Below, in pieces: positions 45,622 to 57,613 of a stretch of 64,000 nucleotides of DNA. Origin of the DNA: Sipunculus nudus (lineage: Eukaryota > Annelida > Sipuncula > Golfingiida > Sipunculidae); contig CM049309.1 in assembly GCA_026874595.1 (NCBI GenBank), positions 67,002,926 through 67,066,925 of the forward strand, given 5' to 3'. A program made the translations under genes and the position numbers. Every line of letters starts with the position of its first letter. The stretch's first letter is position 1. Under the pieces are notes generated by a model, which worked only from the letters and a program-made list of their open reading frames with translations, did not search any database and was not told the DNA's origin.

Positions 45622-46645
45622 ACAGCATTGACACCCTCACAAAGTGATATCATCGTGAGCAGCAAATATTATATTATGCTGGTGGTACAATTGTGGTGTG
45701 TTGAATATAATAGTGCCATCTAGTTATAAATTTGAGGACTTTAAACGCATCTTTACATGTGATTTTTTGGAGAATCGTTCCAATTATGTCAGGGGCAGAT
45801 ACTCTGATCATTCTGTAATTAACACAATTCTGAGACGTTTTCCATATAAAATTAAAACTTCAGAATGTTCGATATTTCGAGTAAAGAAATCATTTCGCCC
45901 TCCCCCACAATGCACTGTGACTTCTCAATAAACCTTCGGCGTAGGCATAATATGTATTGACGGAGTAGCTGAAGTAAGTTAAAAATATGTTGGATTTTAA
46001 TTGTTTCAAGTCAAATAACATGAACATGTATGTTTTTCTTCGGTAAGAACTTAATGTAATAAGTGATATTTCGTAAGCATGCGCATAGGCAATGTAAACA
46101 GAACGTTTTTCCTTAATGGGTGAGACATTTATTCCCGGGCGTCCCACAATCCCTAACTTGAAAACCTTTTTTCACCTCTGGTGGAAGGATATTAATAATC
46201 GTCTGTTGTGTTTGGGTCAAAGGAATCAGCAAACCAGATTTCTTTGGCAGAAAAATTCTCAAAGATTAGTTTTTATACAGTTATAATTGAGACCTGACTA
46301 AATTTGATCGACCAATCATCAGTGTCAATCTTCGCCGATAGGTGTCACTAGTTTGATGGAAATTAAACTTCGAGATTCCCTGACATTTTTCTTGATATCA
46401 CGAGATTACCCAGTATAAGCGCAAACCCAGTTCCTAGAGACACCAAAAATTATTTCCCAGTATAAACACAAACCCAGTTCCTAGAGACACCAAATGTCCA
46501 CGTAACCCATAGAAAAGACAGACCAAACTAGTCTGGGTCCACCGGGCGCATTGACTTTGATTGCTGGTTATTTTAGTTTTAGTTACCAATAGATATAAAA
46601 TATATATATGCACGTCACTTCTCATAAAAATGGTGTAAGTTTGAA

Positions 46646-46648
46646 TAT

Positions 46649-46730
<82 letters not shown>
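46646..46730. repeat. (TA)n followed by (GA)n microsatellite
   Basis: TA tract to about 46688, then GA to about 46730. Same order as at 45541. Confidence 0.94.
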
Positions 46731-46733
<3 letters not shown>

Positions 46734-48089
46734 TTGTGGTGTGCCAATTAATAGATTATATCGTTTTCTTTATAATCGATTAATTGGTTGCATTTTTGCA
46801 TAATCAATCACAAACGATAATGGATGCACATTCAAAGTGGCCCTGTTAATAAAAAAGTCCTAACCCGACCAGAGAGATATGAAAGACGAGACACAAAATA
46901 CAGCTCCAAAACTGAACCTTGTACAGCTAACAAGTGTCAACAGCTTGACTTTTCAGCATGACGTACTCGTCAGAATAAATTTTTAGCTCATTATTTGGGG
47001 TTTAATTCTATAAGCAAATTTCACGGTGATATAGAAGATTAATAAAATGATCGATCATCGGTGGTTTGTTTTCTTTCAGTCATCGAACATGATTTTACAA
47101 CTAATTTCGACCAGTAATACATAGTAAGCACCTGATTCTTACCCGGATCTATTGAACAGATACAAGATATCAGCGTGATAAGAACACCATACATAATACA
47201 AGCAAAATTTATTATAATTTCAACAATCCTGTACATTTTTATTTAAAAAATAAAATCTTATGTGCTGCCATCTGTCCATCACACACGAAATTGAGATTTT
47301 GTGTAGAGCAACGTCATATTTCACATTACAAAAATGAAATGATAAACGTTGTAATTCTTTGTGAGTTAAAGAAATACGAAGGAGAACTTGTTGAAATACG
47401 TAAGGAAAAACTTATAGGAAAAGTGTCAGTCTTTATAGGAAAAGTGTCATCTGTCCAGCATGCCCGTATAAATGTAAACGAGAAAAGTGGGAATAATGAA
47501 AAAGGATGAAGAAACGTGTCAGGAAAACATAAGTAATAGTTAGGACAAAAGTTGGACATGAACAACATATCTCTATGTATATGACATGTATCTATGTACA
47601 TATGAAATCGCAGCTGTGAATAAAATACATGTATAGAATAGGTACAAGCATAGAGTAGAGTAGTTACAGTAGCATTTTTGCGGGGTTTTTTTCTGATGGT
47701 GTTGAGATCACCTGGTTCCCCACTGCTCAGAAATTAACAGCATTTTGAAATTTCATGCATGTCACAAAACAAAACGAAAAAGTAATTATTTTGAAGGTAA
47801 ACAGGACTAAGACAAAACAATAGGAAACGTAGGATCTCCAGACAGCCAGCAACGTGTATATTTAAGCATATCGAGTAAACTGTTATGATTCTCTGTACAA
47901 ATTATTTTTACATCACAGACATAAAATAATGGACATATTTGTGCGGGGGGGGGAGTGGCTAAGTAAAGTTCGTGTGGAGATCATTGGCCAGGAAAATAAC
48001 AACTAGAGCAAGATGTAATGACCCAGGAAAGTGCATTTTATATACGTACATATAAAAAGTACCGCTTTCCGTCAGCTTTATATGCGAAT

Positions 48090-48096
48090 CTCTCTC

Positions 48097-48166
<70 letters not shown>
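48090..48166. repeat. (CT)n followed by (TA)n microsatellite
   Basis: A CT tract with one GT change runs into about 15 TA units; a further short (TA)n is at 48268-48290. Confidence 0.94.
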
Positions 48167-48167
<1 letters not shown>

Positions 48168-48769
48168 TCGTTCGTGTCAGAGATAATAATTATAATAAAA
48201 CCGGTTTTCATGAGATAAATGCGAGACAGTCTTAATTGGTCTCATAATATGATAAAGGGATTATAGTATATATATATATATATATATATTAAACATCCAT
48301 GCTGTTTGTTTTAGACAATTATTATTAGTTGAATAATTTGGGTCGGGTTCAAATGCATCTAATCAGCAACGTTAAATGCAAATTCAAATAAATCAAATGG
48401 AAATAATTATTACCAAACGAAAATACGAATGTAATTACAGTGCATTTGTATTTAAATTTATTTTGGTTCATGTTATGTGTTAACATTGTATTAAATACCG
48501 TGGTCTATGGCGCCACAGAGACTAGTCATGGTAAATATATTAAAAAAATAATATTACACGAGTTTTTTTTCTGTTTGCCACAAGATTAACTGCATTTGCA
48601 TTTGAAATTAAAATGTTTTCACACTCAAATACAGAGGTAAAGATAAGGGAGCGTATTTACAGTCTAACATCCCACTTCACCGTCCTGGTCTTTCGGGTAT
48701 TCATATTCCTGTTGCTTTTCACGGCTCCCTGGGAACATACAACCCATACAGCCGTAGAAGGTGTCATAT

Positions 48770-48955
48770 TTAGGGTTATTCATTCCATATTTTGCCTTAC
48801 ACCCATGCATGACCAGTACCCATTCACTCTTGAGTGGAGAGGGCGCACCCTTGTGGTGAAGCCTTTGGCCAGGAAAGCGGTCTGATCGGGACTCGAACCC
48901 ATAACCTTGCGGTCAAACGTTCAGCTCCGAAAGCATAATGCCACCACGCTCCACA
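48770..48955 (-). mobile_element. tRNA-derived SINE
   Basis: The - strand head reads GAGCGTGGTGGCATTATGC, then TTTGACCGCAAGG and the B box ATGGGTTCGAGTCCCGATC, followed by a body rich in GCCTTCACCACAAGGGTGCG-like sequence. Confidence 0.7.
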
Positions 48956-49045
48956 AATACAAATACCGAGTTACTGGCAGCTCTCTACTTAAATGCAGGC
49001 ATTTGAACCCATACCTGATTGCAGGTTACGATGTCTGAATAACAG

Positions 49046-49051
49046 TTTATT
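49046..49051 (-). terminator. Poly(A) signal AATAAA five bases after the stop
   Basis: The - strand reads TGA TAAAC AATAAA, with the stop at 49059-49057. It would give a 3'UTR of only a few tens of bases if used. Confidence 0.55.
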
Positions 49052-49056
49052 GTTTA

Positions 49057-50060
49057 TCAACACGCTGCTTCTCTTTGGTTTGCCCTGGCGTTTCTTATTG
49101 AGGACTTTGGGCCGTGTTTACCACGCGGGGTGCTACCGCTCCCTTCATTCAGTATTAACTTTTGGCCAAATTCATCTTTGATTATATCAAGTGATAAATC
49201 AGTGTCCTCAAACTCGGGATCTTTAAATGTTATTTGCCATGTTCCTACAGGTCTTTCATGCTTCATTGGTGGATACACTTTTGGTTGGTGGAATGACATC
49301 ATGTCGACGGGATTGGACATGCGCATTACGTCACTTCCGTTTTCGTCTTCCCCTTTTCCTGGTCTTATAGAGTAGGATGTTTCACAGCGCTTAAGTCCCA
49401 CTACGTAATAGAACAGCTTATGGTGGAAGTTTTGACATATCCGCATATTGTCTTCTCTATTACTCTTACCCTGTAAGAACTTGATGTTTGCAGAGACTGG
49501 TATCTCCAGAAAAAACTCCGACCCCGGATCGGTAGATTGGGCAATTAGTGTGTCAGGACGGCGTGCAGACAAGAGTCGAAACACGCCTTCAAAAGTGAAC
49601 TTCTCGATAGGGCTCATGCCAAACACTAGACGAACAGTCACAGGAAAGTCAAATTCTGAAATTAGTTGCCCAATTGGGTACACAACATCCATAGAACGGC
49701 TCCCCTTTTCCGCCAGGGCATCAAACTTGCCCGGATGGGCAAACGGTAAACATATTTGTCTTTTCTTGTAGTCTGAACACATGAGGTATTTCGTTTCAAC
49801 AGGTTGTTTTGGATATTTGATGTCTCCAGACGGGGAAATGGTTTTCCATCTTTTGCTACATACGCGAATGACTTTAAGGACTTCTCCCGGGTAGATTTTG
49901 TGCTCAGCTCCAAGTTCTAGATCTGTAGCATCTCCTTTAGACAACAATCCGATTACAGTAGAACGCACCAACAGTTTTCGACAAGACGACATGGCTATGT
50001 TTTCGATGGTTTCGTGGAACGTGCCTGGACTGTCATCTGGCGGCACCACTTGGAACCATC
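49057..50060 (-). CDS. Short CABIT gene, terminal exon
   Basis: The acceptor TTTATTGCAG ends at 50061; GA plus the preceding G makes Gly of GWFQ. The stop TGA is at 49059-49057. Another frame start upstream (50112) is intronic. Confidence 0.9.
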
Positions 50061-51026
50061 CTGCAATAAAAGTAAGTAAGAAATTATTTGTTTGTGTGCG
50101 ATATGTGTACAATTTACCAAATTGCTTTCCACTGGTTTCCTTTGTACTTGTGTAATGATTTTATCCAATTAACATTATTAGTATCACAAGGTTTTGCACA
50201 AAAGTGAGTGATGCTCTACAGTAAAATGTACGATGTTAACATCATGCCAAGGACCAATATTTACATTTTACATTCCTACATTAAGCATGATCCTGTCTTG
50301 GGACCAAGTAATATGGCGTCTCCTAAGATTTGCCAACAGTTCTTTGGCTGTTACATTTGTTTATGAATCTTTATGACGCCAAAGTCCAATCAGCATATAT
50401 TAAATGTGCATGTGACCATTGTGAACTGATCAATGACCAGGTTCAATTTCGATGGGAGGGAAATGTGAAAAAAAATAGATTTTTTTCCTCATATATTGTT
50501 TGTTTTGCATTTGTAATATTTGTCATTATTTCATGCCAGCTTATTTTTTTTGCTATTGGACTTTCAATAGATAAGATAAAAAATGCAAAATTTCAATGGG
50601 ACCCCTATATCCCTTTAAGGAACAGTATATTAAAAGTTCACCTATGCTCTCACGCTGTTCGTGATGCGACACGGAGCGAAACTACAGTTAAGGTTCGGCC
50701 TGTAATTCTGATTCATGTATTTGTGAATGTATTTGCAGATGGGAGTATGTGTAAAGGACCCTGTCACTTTGACACCCAGTTTATCAACACGACACCGAGG
50801 GTCAACCGTGTACAAAGGTAAGAAACAGAACGACAAACGTGCTCATCCGTGACACAAGTGTCTGATTTCAGAACTATTCTGGAACTATTTGCATGAAATT
50901 CTAAATAATAATTAACGAATAGGGATATTAGGATAATTTGGTTTCTTAGAATTTGAGGCATATGGAACACAAACATATATAAACACACTTATATATACAC
51001 ACGTGTATACAAATGTTCCACACGCG

Positions 51027-51073
<47 letters not shown>

Positions 51074-51862
51074 TTATGTCATGTTTGCCACTTTTAGCTT
51101 GCTAACAAAATGGATTTGAAACAAAAATTGCGGTAGAATAGGGGTATAAATACCGGGACTGAAACGCATTGATACAACTTCCATATATATATGAACCACT
51201 GATTAGGCCATGGGGACAGCTATCATAGGGCAGTGATGCCTATGCTAGTTCATGAAATATTTCGTTCCTCAAGGGCTATTTTTCTCTTCAGCATTTTATA
51301 AAAAATATTGTTACCCGAAACCTGCTGACCTCAAACTTTACCATAAAATGCATCAAATAGTTCAACAATACAAAAATAAACCCTTCGGAAGCGTCCATTT
51401 AGTCATTTGTGCAATCTTAAATGAGACTGGAAGCATAAACTAAAGAAGATGAAATGCTTCCTTATGTTAACAAACCCCAGTAACAAAGGAACGATTGACA
51501 TTTATTTTCACAATATCCTTCTTATTTTTCAGTCATTCCACTGGTATAAAAGTCGGGTAATTATCTCGATGAAACTTCATTTTTATGGTTAAATCTACAC
51601 GTACTTTGAAATATATATTGGTGAACATAAATGTGACAAAAATTTTATATTTTGACCGTCAACTTTGGCATTTAACAAATAGGTGTTTCGGCAAACCTTG
51701 GCAAACATTTCATGCAGGGGGTTTGCAGGTCGACATATAATATATATATACATATACGTGTATAGGTGCACCTGATGAGTGGCACGCAGTGCGCAAGAAA
51801 CCTGCGGGTAGTGACATTAATGCATTTTTATGAACTTATACATATGTATACATATATGTATT

Positions 51863-51927
<65 letters not shown>

Positions 51928-54477
51928 TGTGCAGTTTCATTGTGATGTATTACCGTTTCGTTTAGGGACCATTCATTATCATTATAGAGCAGGTTGTGTC
52001 AATATTGCATGCAGTAACATGTCCGTATAACATATATTGGGACTACCTGAACATTTACAATTATACCTCAGAGACGAAAGTTAATGAGGTGCGAATCTTC
52101 CTAGTTTTTAGGTTTAATGATGGAGTGGGATATCATTTTCTCTGTTAATTAAACACCTGGCTGCAATCAGGTGGGGGGGGGGGGGGGGGGGGAGTACGCA
52201 CAAATAGCAACATTTCATGCAGGGTTCAGGGATGTCTGAAAACGAGATCTCGCAGACATTGCTGTACACTGCTAGGAGTGTACCCTCCCTAAATTATGGA
52301 AGCAGCTATTAACAGATTCAAAGCGTGAATCTACGTAGCGGCAGTAGCTGATCATCCATAATGGCAATTTGAGGTAATACGGCAGGCAGACTGAGGAGCA
52401 AAGCCATAGAACGAAAGACCAATCGTTAAGCCGTGCCACAAGTCGGCAAAGATCCTGGAATAAAGTGACCAAAGACAGGTGGTACAAATTTCTTGTGAGC
52501 TCCTACAACTAGCCATGACCAATTTTTCATCCATCGATCAGCCACAACCTCCCATGACATGGTCGTATCTTTGGTGTTACTGGGAATAAAAAGAATGCTA
52601 TCTGAGAGAAAAGAGTACAATGAGGAGGCAGGGACAGCAGTAGACCCAATATCCGCCTCTGTATACATGCAGACACGGAGGGCACTTCATGCCTTCTGAT
52701 GGTGCCCTGCCTGATATTACTAAATGTCCCTCCTTTGGCCAAACAACCAAACATAATCTAGCTAACAAAGCCTTAACTATGACACGTTACTTGTGTACTT
52801 GCTCAAATAAAAAAATGAAACATATTATCCAGGTGCAAAGTTAGGGAGCGATGAGAGCAAGTTTCTAACCAGAAATGACATGTTGCTTAGCGTCAAGGTA
52901 ACAGCTAGGGAGCAGCCAATTTCAATGTCCTTTTTCTGACTGGCTGTAAGGTTTTAGGCTCATTCATCATTGAAATCCAAGCATAACATTTACTGTCTGG
53001 TCCCTAAAATATCTAGTGACCAAAGCAGAAAGTTCAGGCAAAATAATGGCTACAAGCGGGGCATGTAGCTACCTGCAAATTCTTGTGTTAACTTGTTAGA
53101 AATGGTTTACATACCCAGGTAAAAAAAACACGTTTTTTATTTTAAGGTAATTATATGATTTATTTAAAAGTCTGTGTCCTCGCTCGCACACCAATATTTT
53201 ACACAGAGTGCTTGTAAGCCTCACTGGGCGGCTTACTACGTAGGCTAGGACAGCTGAGCCAGCCAATCCCAACACACCATTCAGACTTCATCTACAGGAA
53301 GTGTTGCAGAAATTGCCGTGCCAAAGCACTTATAGTCACCTCAAATGCTGCTATCAGACTGACTGACCATCTATAACCCTGCCATTTTCTGCCACTACAA
53401 TGAATTTGGCAATATCTTTTTTTTATATAGTGACATATTAGTTTTTCAAAAGTGAACTCAATGGCATGTCAAATTACCTAGAAAATAAGAAAACAAAAGA
53501 TTTGACAACTAATGCAACCAAATTTAAGTAAATGGGTCTGAAAAAAGTATCCTTCACTTCATATAAATCTCATTGATGATGGTCATGATCAATGGTCACG
53601 TGCACAAATAATACATTAAAACAGTTTCTGACTGGTTGATACTTGTTTGGTGTCATAAAATGCTAATAACATTCTGTAAAAGTCAGGTGAACGACCATGT
53701 GACGTGGTCCTAAGATTAAGAAGAATCCAACAGCTTGTAAAGTATAAATGTTGGTTTTGACATAGTGATTTCTATCTTAAATTAGGTTTTAAGACCCTCA
53801 TTCACTTCAGCGTTTTTTTTGTTTTTTTTTTTTACTTCCATCATTACAATTTCGATTTTAAAATCTTTTAAAATAGACTCCTTTGATGCCTATTTAGATG
53901 CCTGACCTTCTCCATTATCTGTTTTTCATTCAACATTCTCATGTCTTGTATAAAAAAGATAATGTGATCCTTGTTGACAAGTTATAGTATGTAATAATTG
54001 GTCCCCTTGTTCTGCCATAGTCAACTATTAGAGAAAAATTAATTGCAAAGTCTATTCAGCGATTGAGTTTATGTGTTTTATTCTGCCGAAATCTCTCGAT
54101 CTTGATCTCAGTTTCTCGATCTATGACGAGAACTCTCACGACCTCTGGATTTATTATACTTGTATTTCATTTTTGTGTTGTTTATAAATCACAAAAATAC
54201 ACTCACCTGGGTAGTCTTTAGGTATTTCTACGTGAGACCCTTCGGTGGTGTATTCTTTACGAGTTTTACTCCATACCAAATTTTGCGCGATGACGCGGGT
54301 TCGCTTCCGGTAAGCGTGTATCAGGAGCGAGGCGGCCGGGTTCAAGTGGGAACCCAGATCGCAATCCTCCGTGTTCGTCATCCGTACATATTGAGGAAGA
54401 ATTCCCTGTTGTTGCAGTTCATCTGGATCAACCGCGGCTGTGTCCCAATTCATGGATTCCATATTAAAACCCGACAT
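49057..54477 (-). CDS. Short CABIT-domain protein (GAREM-like paralogue without SAM)
   Basis: Exons 54207-54477 and 49057-50060 join across a phase-1 intron of about 4.1 kb and give 424 residues. The intron falls at the same point as in the GAREM-like gene: VEIPKDYPGWFQ here, IIIPSPYIGWFQ there. The CABIT core is present in both halves (for example KRRQICLPFAHPGKFDAL-type strand with DYKKRQICLPFAHPGKF). The C-terminal third is not proline-rich and ends in a basic tail with no SAM domain. CABIT proteins (GAREM, THEMIS) are signalling adaptors; without SAM or clear SH3 ligands this copy may have lost GRB2 coupling or act as a modifier (inference). Start ATG 54477-54475. A further in-frame ATG upstream (54537) would add 20 residues. 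Confidence 0.88.
51867..51926. repeat. (TA)n microsatellite
   Basis: About 30 TA units. Confidence 0.95.
52173..52192. repeat. Poly-G homopolymer (20 G)
   Basis: An uninterrupted G run in the CABIT intron. Confidence 0.95.
54207..54477 (-). CDS. Short CABIT gene, first coding exon
   Basis: 90 codons plus one base; the donor GTGAGT begins at 54206. It encodes the first half of CABIT, including LNPAASLLIHAYRKRTRVIA, which parallels the human GAREM first repeat. Confidence 0.87.
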
Positions 54478-55530
54478 TTTTATGTTTTTATCAGCCTTTT
54501 CAAAAACTCGCCCAACAACACATAAAAATGCGACCATTCATTTCCAAGAACTGATAATAAGTCTTTGCGATAGTCTTTTTATAGTTTTTTAAGTGGCATG
54601 AATATTCGAATATACGTCAGAGTACGTATACATGATCGTTGTCAACTCACGTTATACAACGGACGTGGCAAGTCAGACGCCCGTCATGGAGTGCTCCAGG
54701 TCCTCGGATGTCGTCTGCTCTGGTTACTCCCCAGTGGCGCCGTTTGTACACGGCCATCCGTAGAGCGGGAGTCACACAGCACTCAGCATTAAGAACGGTG
54801 TCCGACATGGTGCCATGAATTCTTCCACGCTTGGGTCCTGTTCTGTCCTCCAAGACCAAGCATTTATAAGAATCTGCTGACACATATGAGAATATACATG
54901 TGACTCAAAAATCGCGTTCAGATTCCCAAACTTAAAACACCGCAACCTGGTACATGTATCAGTACTATGTAAGATGTATGTCCCGGGCTCAGCTTTGATA
55001 ATTACTTCTATTTCCGCCTCACCTGATCGAAATCACGAGATTCCTAGCTAGATAAGTGTGTGCTGCGTGATCAAGCGTGATCAGTGTATGTCGCCATTAT
55101 AGGCAAGAACTGTATTAAACAGAACATCGGTGTGAAAGTTTCAAGTCTAATAACAGTTTTGACGAAATGAGCCGGTCTATACACGCAACCTAAATAATTC
55201 ATACCCTGCCATGGGTTTAGCCGTGTGTGAGCGCGCGGCCATGCGTTACTAGTGGAAGGGCAGAGGACCATTCGAGCATTATACTGGTAGGTATGGGGCA
55301 TACGTGTGTAAATATATAAAACAGAGAGTTGCAGCAATAGCCTAAGCCTTTCTCGTGCTCGGCAAGCGGATTACCGCGTTTATCGCTGATATCAAAGACC
55401 TCTTGACGTCACTCCATTCGAAGTATTCTTCACTTTGTGTTTTTCTGACATGCCATTTCCAATCAATAAAACATCGAATGTTTAACTAAACCTGGTTTCA
55501 TGAATCCTAATAGAAACAACATAACCATTA

Positions 55531-55561
<31 letters not shown>

Positions 55562-55697
55562 ACTGGCGTAACTCCTGTTGTGGCATTCGTGTCTGGCCGC
55601 GTATTACATTCTGTGTTTATTCCGTATTGGTTGGGCTCTCGTTGTCATGTTTAGCCTTGGTTTTTTGCATACGTGATCTGTTTATATTAGGTTCCGT

Positions 55698-55700
<3 letters not shown>
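54478..55700. other. Upstream of the short CABIT gene
   Basis: Expected 5'UTR and promoter, then spacer with a (CA)n tract at about 55532-55552. No gene seen. Confidence 0.45.

Positions 55701-55701
<1 letters not shown>

Positions 55702-55785
<84 letters not shown>
55702..55785. repeat. (TA)n microsatellite
   Basis: About 40 TA units with two small interruptions, abutting the MITE at 55791. Confidence 0.94.
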
Positions 55786-55790
<5 letters not shown>

Positions 55791-56070
55791 CAGAGGAAGC
55801 TCTCATACTATCAAGGCACCTCCATAAAATGGGCACCTGTATAAAGTGGGCAGTTTTTGAAAGTCCCATTTTTTCTCCTCTTTATTGATTACATTACAGT
55901 CATGACCTCCATACAGTGGGCACCGCCATAAAGTGGGCAGTTTTTGCCAGTCCCATTTTTCTCTTCTTTAGTGATTATATTGCAGTCATTACCTCCATTC
56001 AGGATGCACCTCCATAAAGCGGGCAGTTCGGTTCAGTCTCAAGGGTGCCGACATTATGGAAGTTTCATTG
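55791..56070. mobile_element. Tigger/pogo-like MITE with internal 86-bp repeats
   Basis: It begins CAGAGGAAGCTCTCATACTA; read in reverse the right end begins CAATGAAACTTCCATAATG. Both ends are next to TA. Inside, an ACCNCCATANAGTGGGCA phrase recurs about every 86 bases (near 55820, 55905 and 56005). Confidence 0.6.
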
Positions 56071-56086
56071 TACATATCAAGATAAT

Positions 56087-56089
<3 letters not shown>

Positions 56090-56127
<38 letters not shown>
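56090..56127. repeat. (TA)n microsatellite between two MITEs
   Basis: About 18 TA units. Confidence 0.93.
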
Positions 56128-56132
<5 letters not shown>

Positions 56133-56160
56133 AGTATATATATATACCCACACACATATA

Positions 56161-56304
56161 CAGTAAAACCTTGCCTAACGACCACTCGTTCACGGTCCCG
56201 ATTCATTTTTGCTCTTTATAAAAGACCTTGCTCAGACGATCATCTCGGAATAGGGACCATTTTATCCAGGTCCCATTGGTGGTCGTAATTTCAAGGTTTT
56301 ACTG
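56161..56304. mobile_element. Tigger/pogo-like MITE (144 bp)
   Basis: Ends CAGTAAAACCTTG and CAAGGTTTTACTG are perfect inverted repeats, extended by ACGACCAC/GTGGTCGT, and flanked by TA on both sides as for Tc1/mariner-pogo insertions. No reading frame. Confidence 0.85.
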
Positions 56305-56884
56305 TATATGTGTGAGTGTATTTTCATTAGAAGAAGATGAAAATTATCCTTGATAAATATTTTTTTAAGGGCAAATATATGTGATCTGCCAAATTGATGC
56401 GGAAACACGAACATTGCCAATATTTCAAGGCACATTCACTTAATGAATCCCCTGCTACACCAAAAACCGTTGTTCTAAATTCACTCGATAACATTATGGA
56501 CTATAGGTGGGTTGTTTCCGTTTTATTATTGCATCTTCACATTACATTTCAACATATCACGTGTCAATGTCTGTTCCACCGGCCATAAAACGTCAGTAAA
56601 ATAGATCTGAGATACTGACAAGCCGTTATATGTTATTTAAAATGTCGTACCACGCATGACGAAGAATTAAGTCAAGCAGTCAACCAAAACAGCATGACTC
56701 AGCAGTTTAGGAGTATGTTCTTTTATACTTTGTGTTCTCATAAACGTTCATTCCATCAAGAAAAACTAGACTATTACTCAACAGAGCGTGCAACACTGCT
56801 AAAGTTAAAAAATATAATTGACCCGCCCCTAATTCACTTAATTTTATATATTTCGTACGAAGTCTGGCCCTGTTTACAGTCTTT

Positions 56885-57155
56885 ACGTAGCGCTTATACG
56901 ATACCATTTCCAGATCTACTTCGCTTCAACCGCTGCTTTGAATGGCAAGTTTTAGTGTTTCGGGGTTCAACACCAAGGCTAGCGTCGCGGATTTAAAAAT
57001 TGTTGATGCACGATGCGACACCACGCTCTCGCTGGTTTGATTACAATTGTTTGCCCTGTGCCAGCTCTGGTTGTTGAACTCCGGGAAACTTGCTATACTT
57101 GCTATATAAAGCGAAGGAGATACAGAACGACTGCAGTTTATAACCGCTGGATAAG
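56885..57155. mobile_element. Foldback MITE, copy 2
   Basis: Arms CGCTTATACGATACCATTTC and the reverse of CTGCAGTTTATAACCGCTGG flank a centre homologous to 14160-14420. Confidence 0.55.
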
Positions 57156-57239
57156 GAGTGTAGGCACTGTATACCATTACAAAATGTTCAACAGTCACCA
57201 CACAGATGATTTGCTTCTGGGGCATGGCTATCTGTAGAA

Positions 57240-57560
57240 CTTGAAATAAATATGCAACGTGGATGACCTCAGATATCCAAGCCAAATGGTAGAGTTCTAG
57301 TTGACGATCTGTGTGGTTTGCTCGGGAAAGCGGCATCTCGCCCCTCTGACATAAGGGGTTCTATCAAGTAGGCCTTCCAGTCAAACATGCATGCTTCTAC
57401 TGCGTCGTGTATTCACGGCTATGATGGAAAGGCGAGTGAAAAGTAAAATTGCATACATCCGTGCAAATGATTAAGGATATTTATTATTACTTAACCTTCC
57501 CCGAAGTGCAGCGTAACACCCCTTTTGATTTAAGAACAATTGCATTATAATGAATTTTCA

Positions 57561-57613
<53 letters not shown>

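Larger units (their letters stand above)
43959..49045. other. Spacer between the SLC46-like gene and the CABIT gene
   Basis: It holds a 97-codon frame (45076-45367), compound microsatellites, a small 47-bp direct repeat at about 46410-46493, a repeat shared with 31 kb (46780-47040) and a SINE (48770-48950). No gene is firmly supported. Confidence 0.6.
50061..54206 (-). other. Intron of the short CABIT gene
   Basis: About 4.1 kb. (TA)n at 51029-51070 and 51867-51926, and a 20-G run at 52173-52192. Open frames on both strands (50330-50821 +, 52272-52754 -) have no recognisable content. Nothing else seen. Confidence 0.75.

Noticed and set aside
50330-50821. 163-codon + strand frame with a hydrophobic segment
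   Set aside because: AT-rich, antisense in the CABIT intron, no recognisable family, and the hydrophobic part is just T-rich sequence.
52272-52754. Overlapping - strand frames suggesting a decayed transposase
   Set aside because: Pieces in several frames look protein-like, but I could not match them to any transposase or RT motif.
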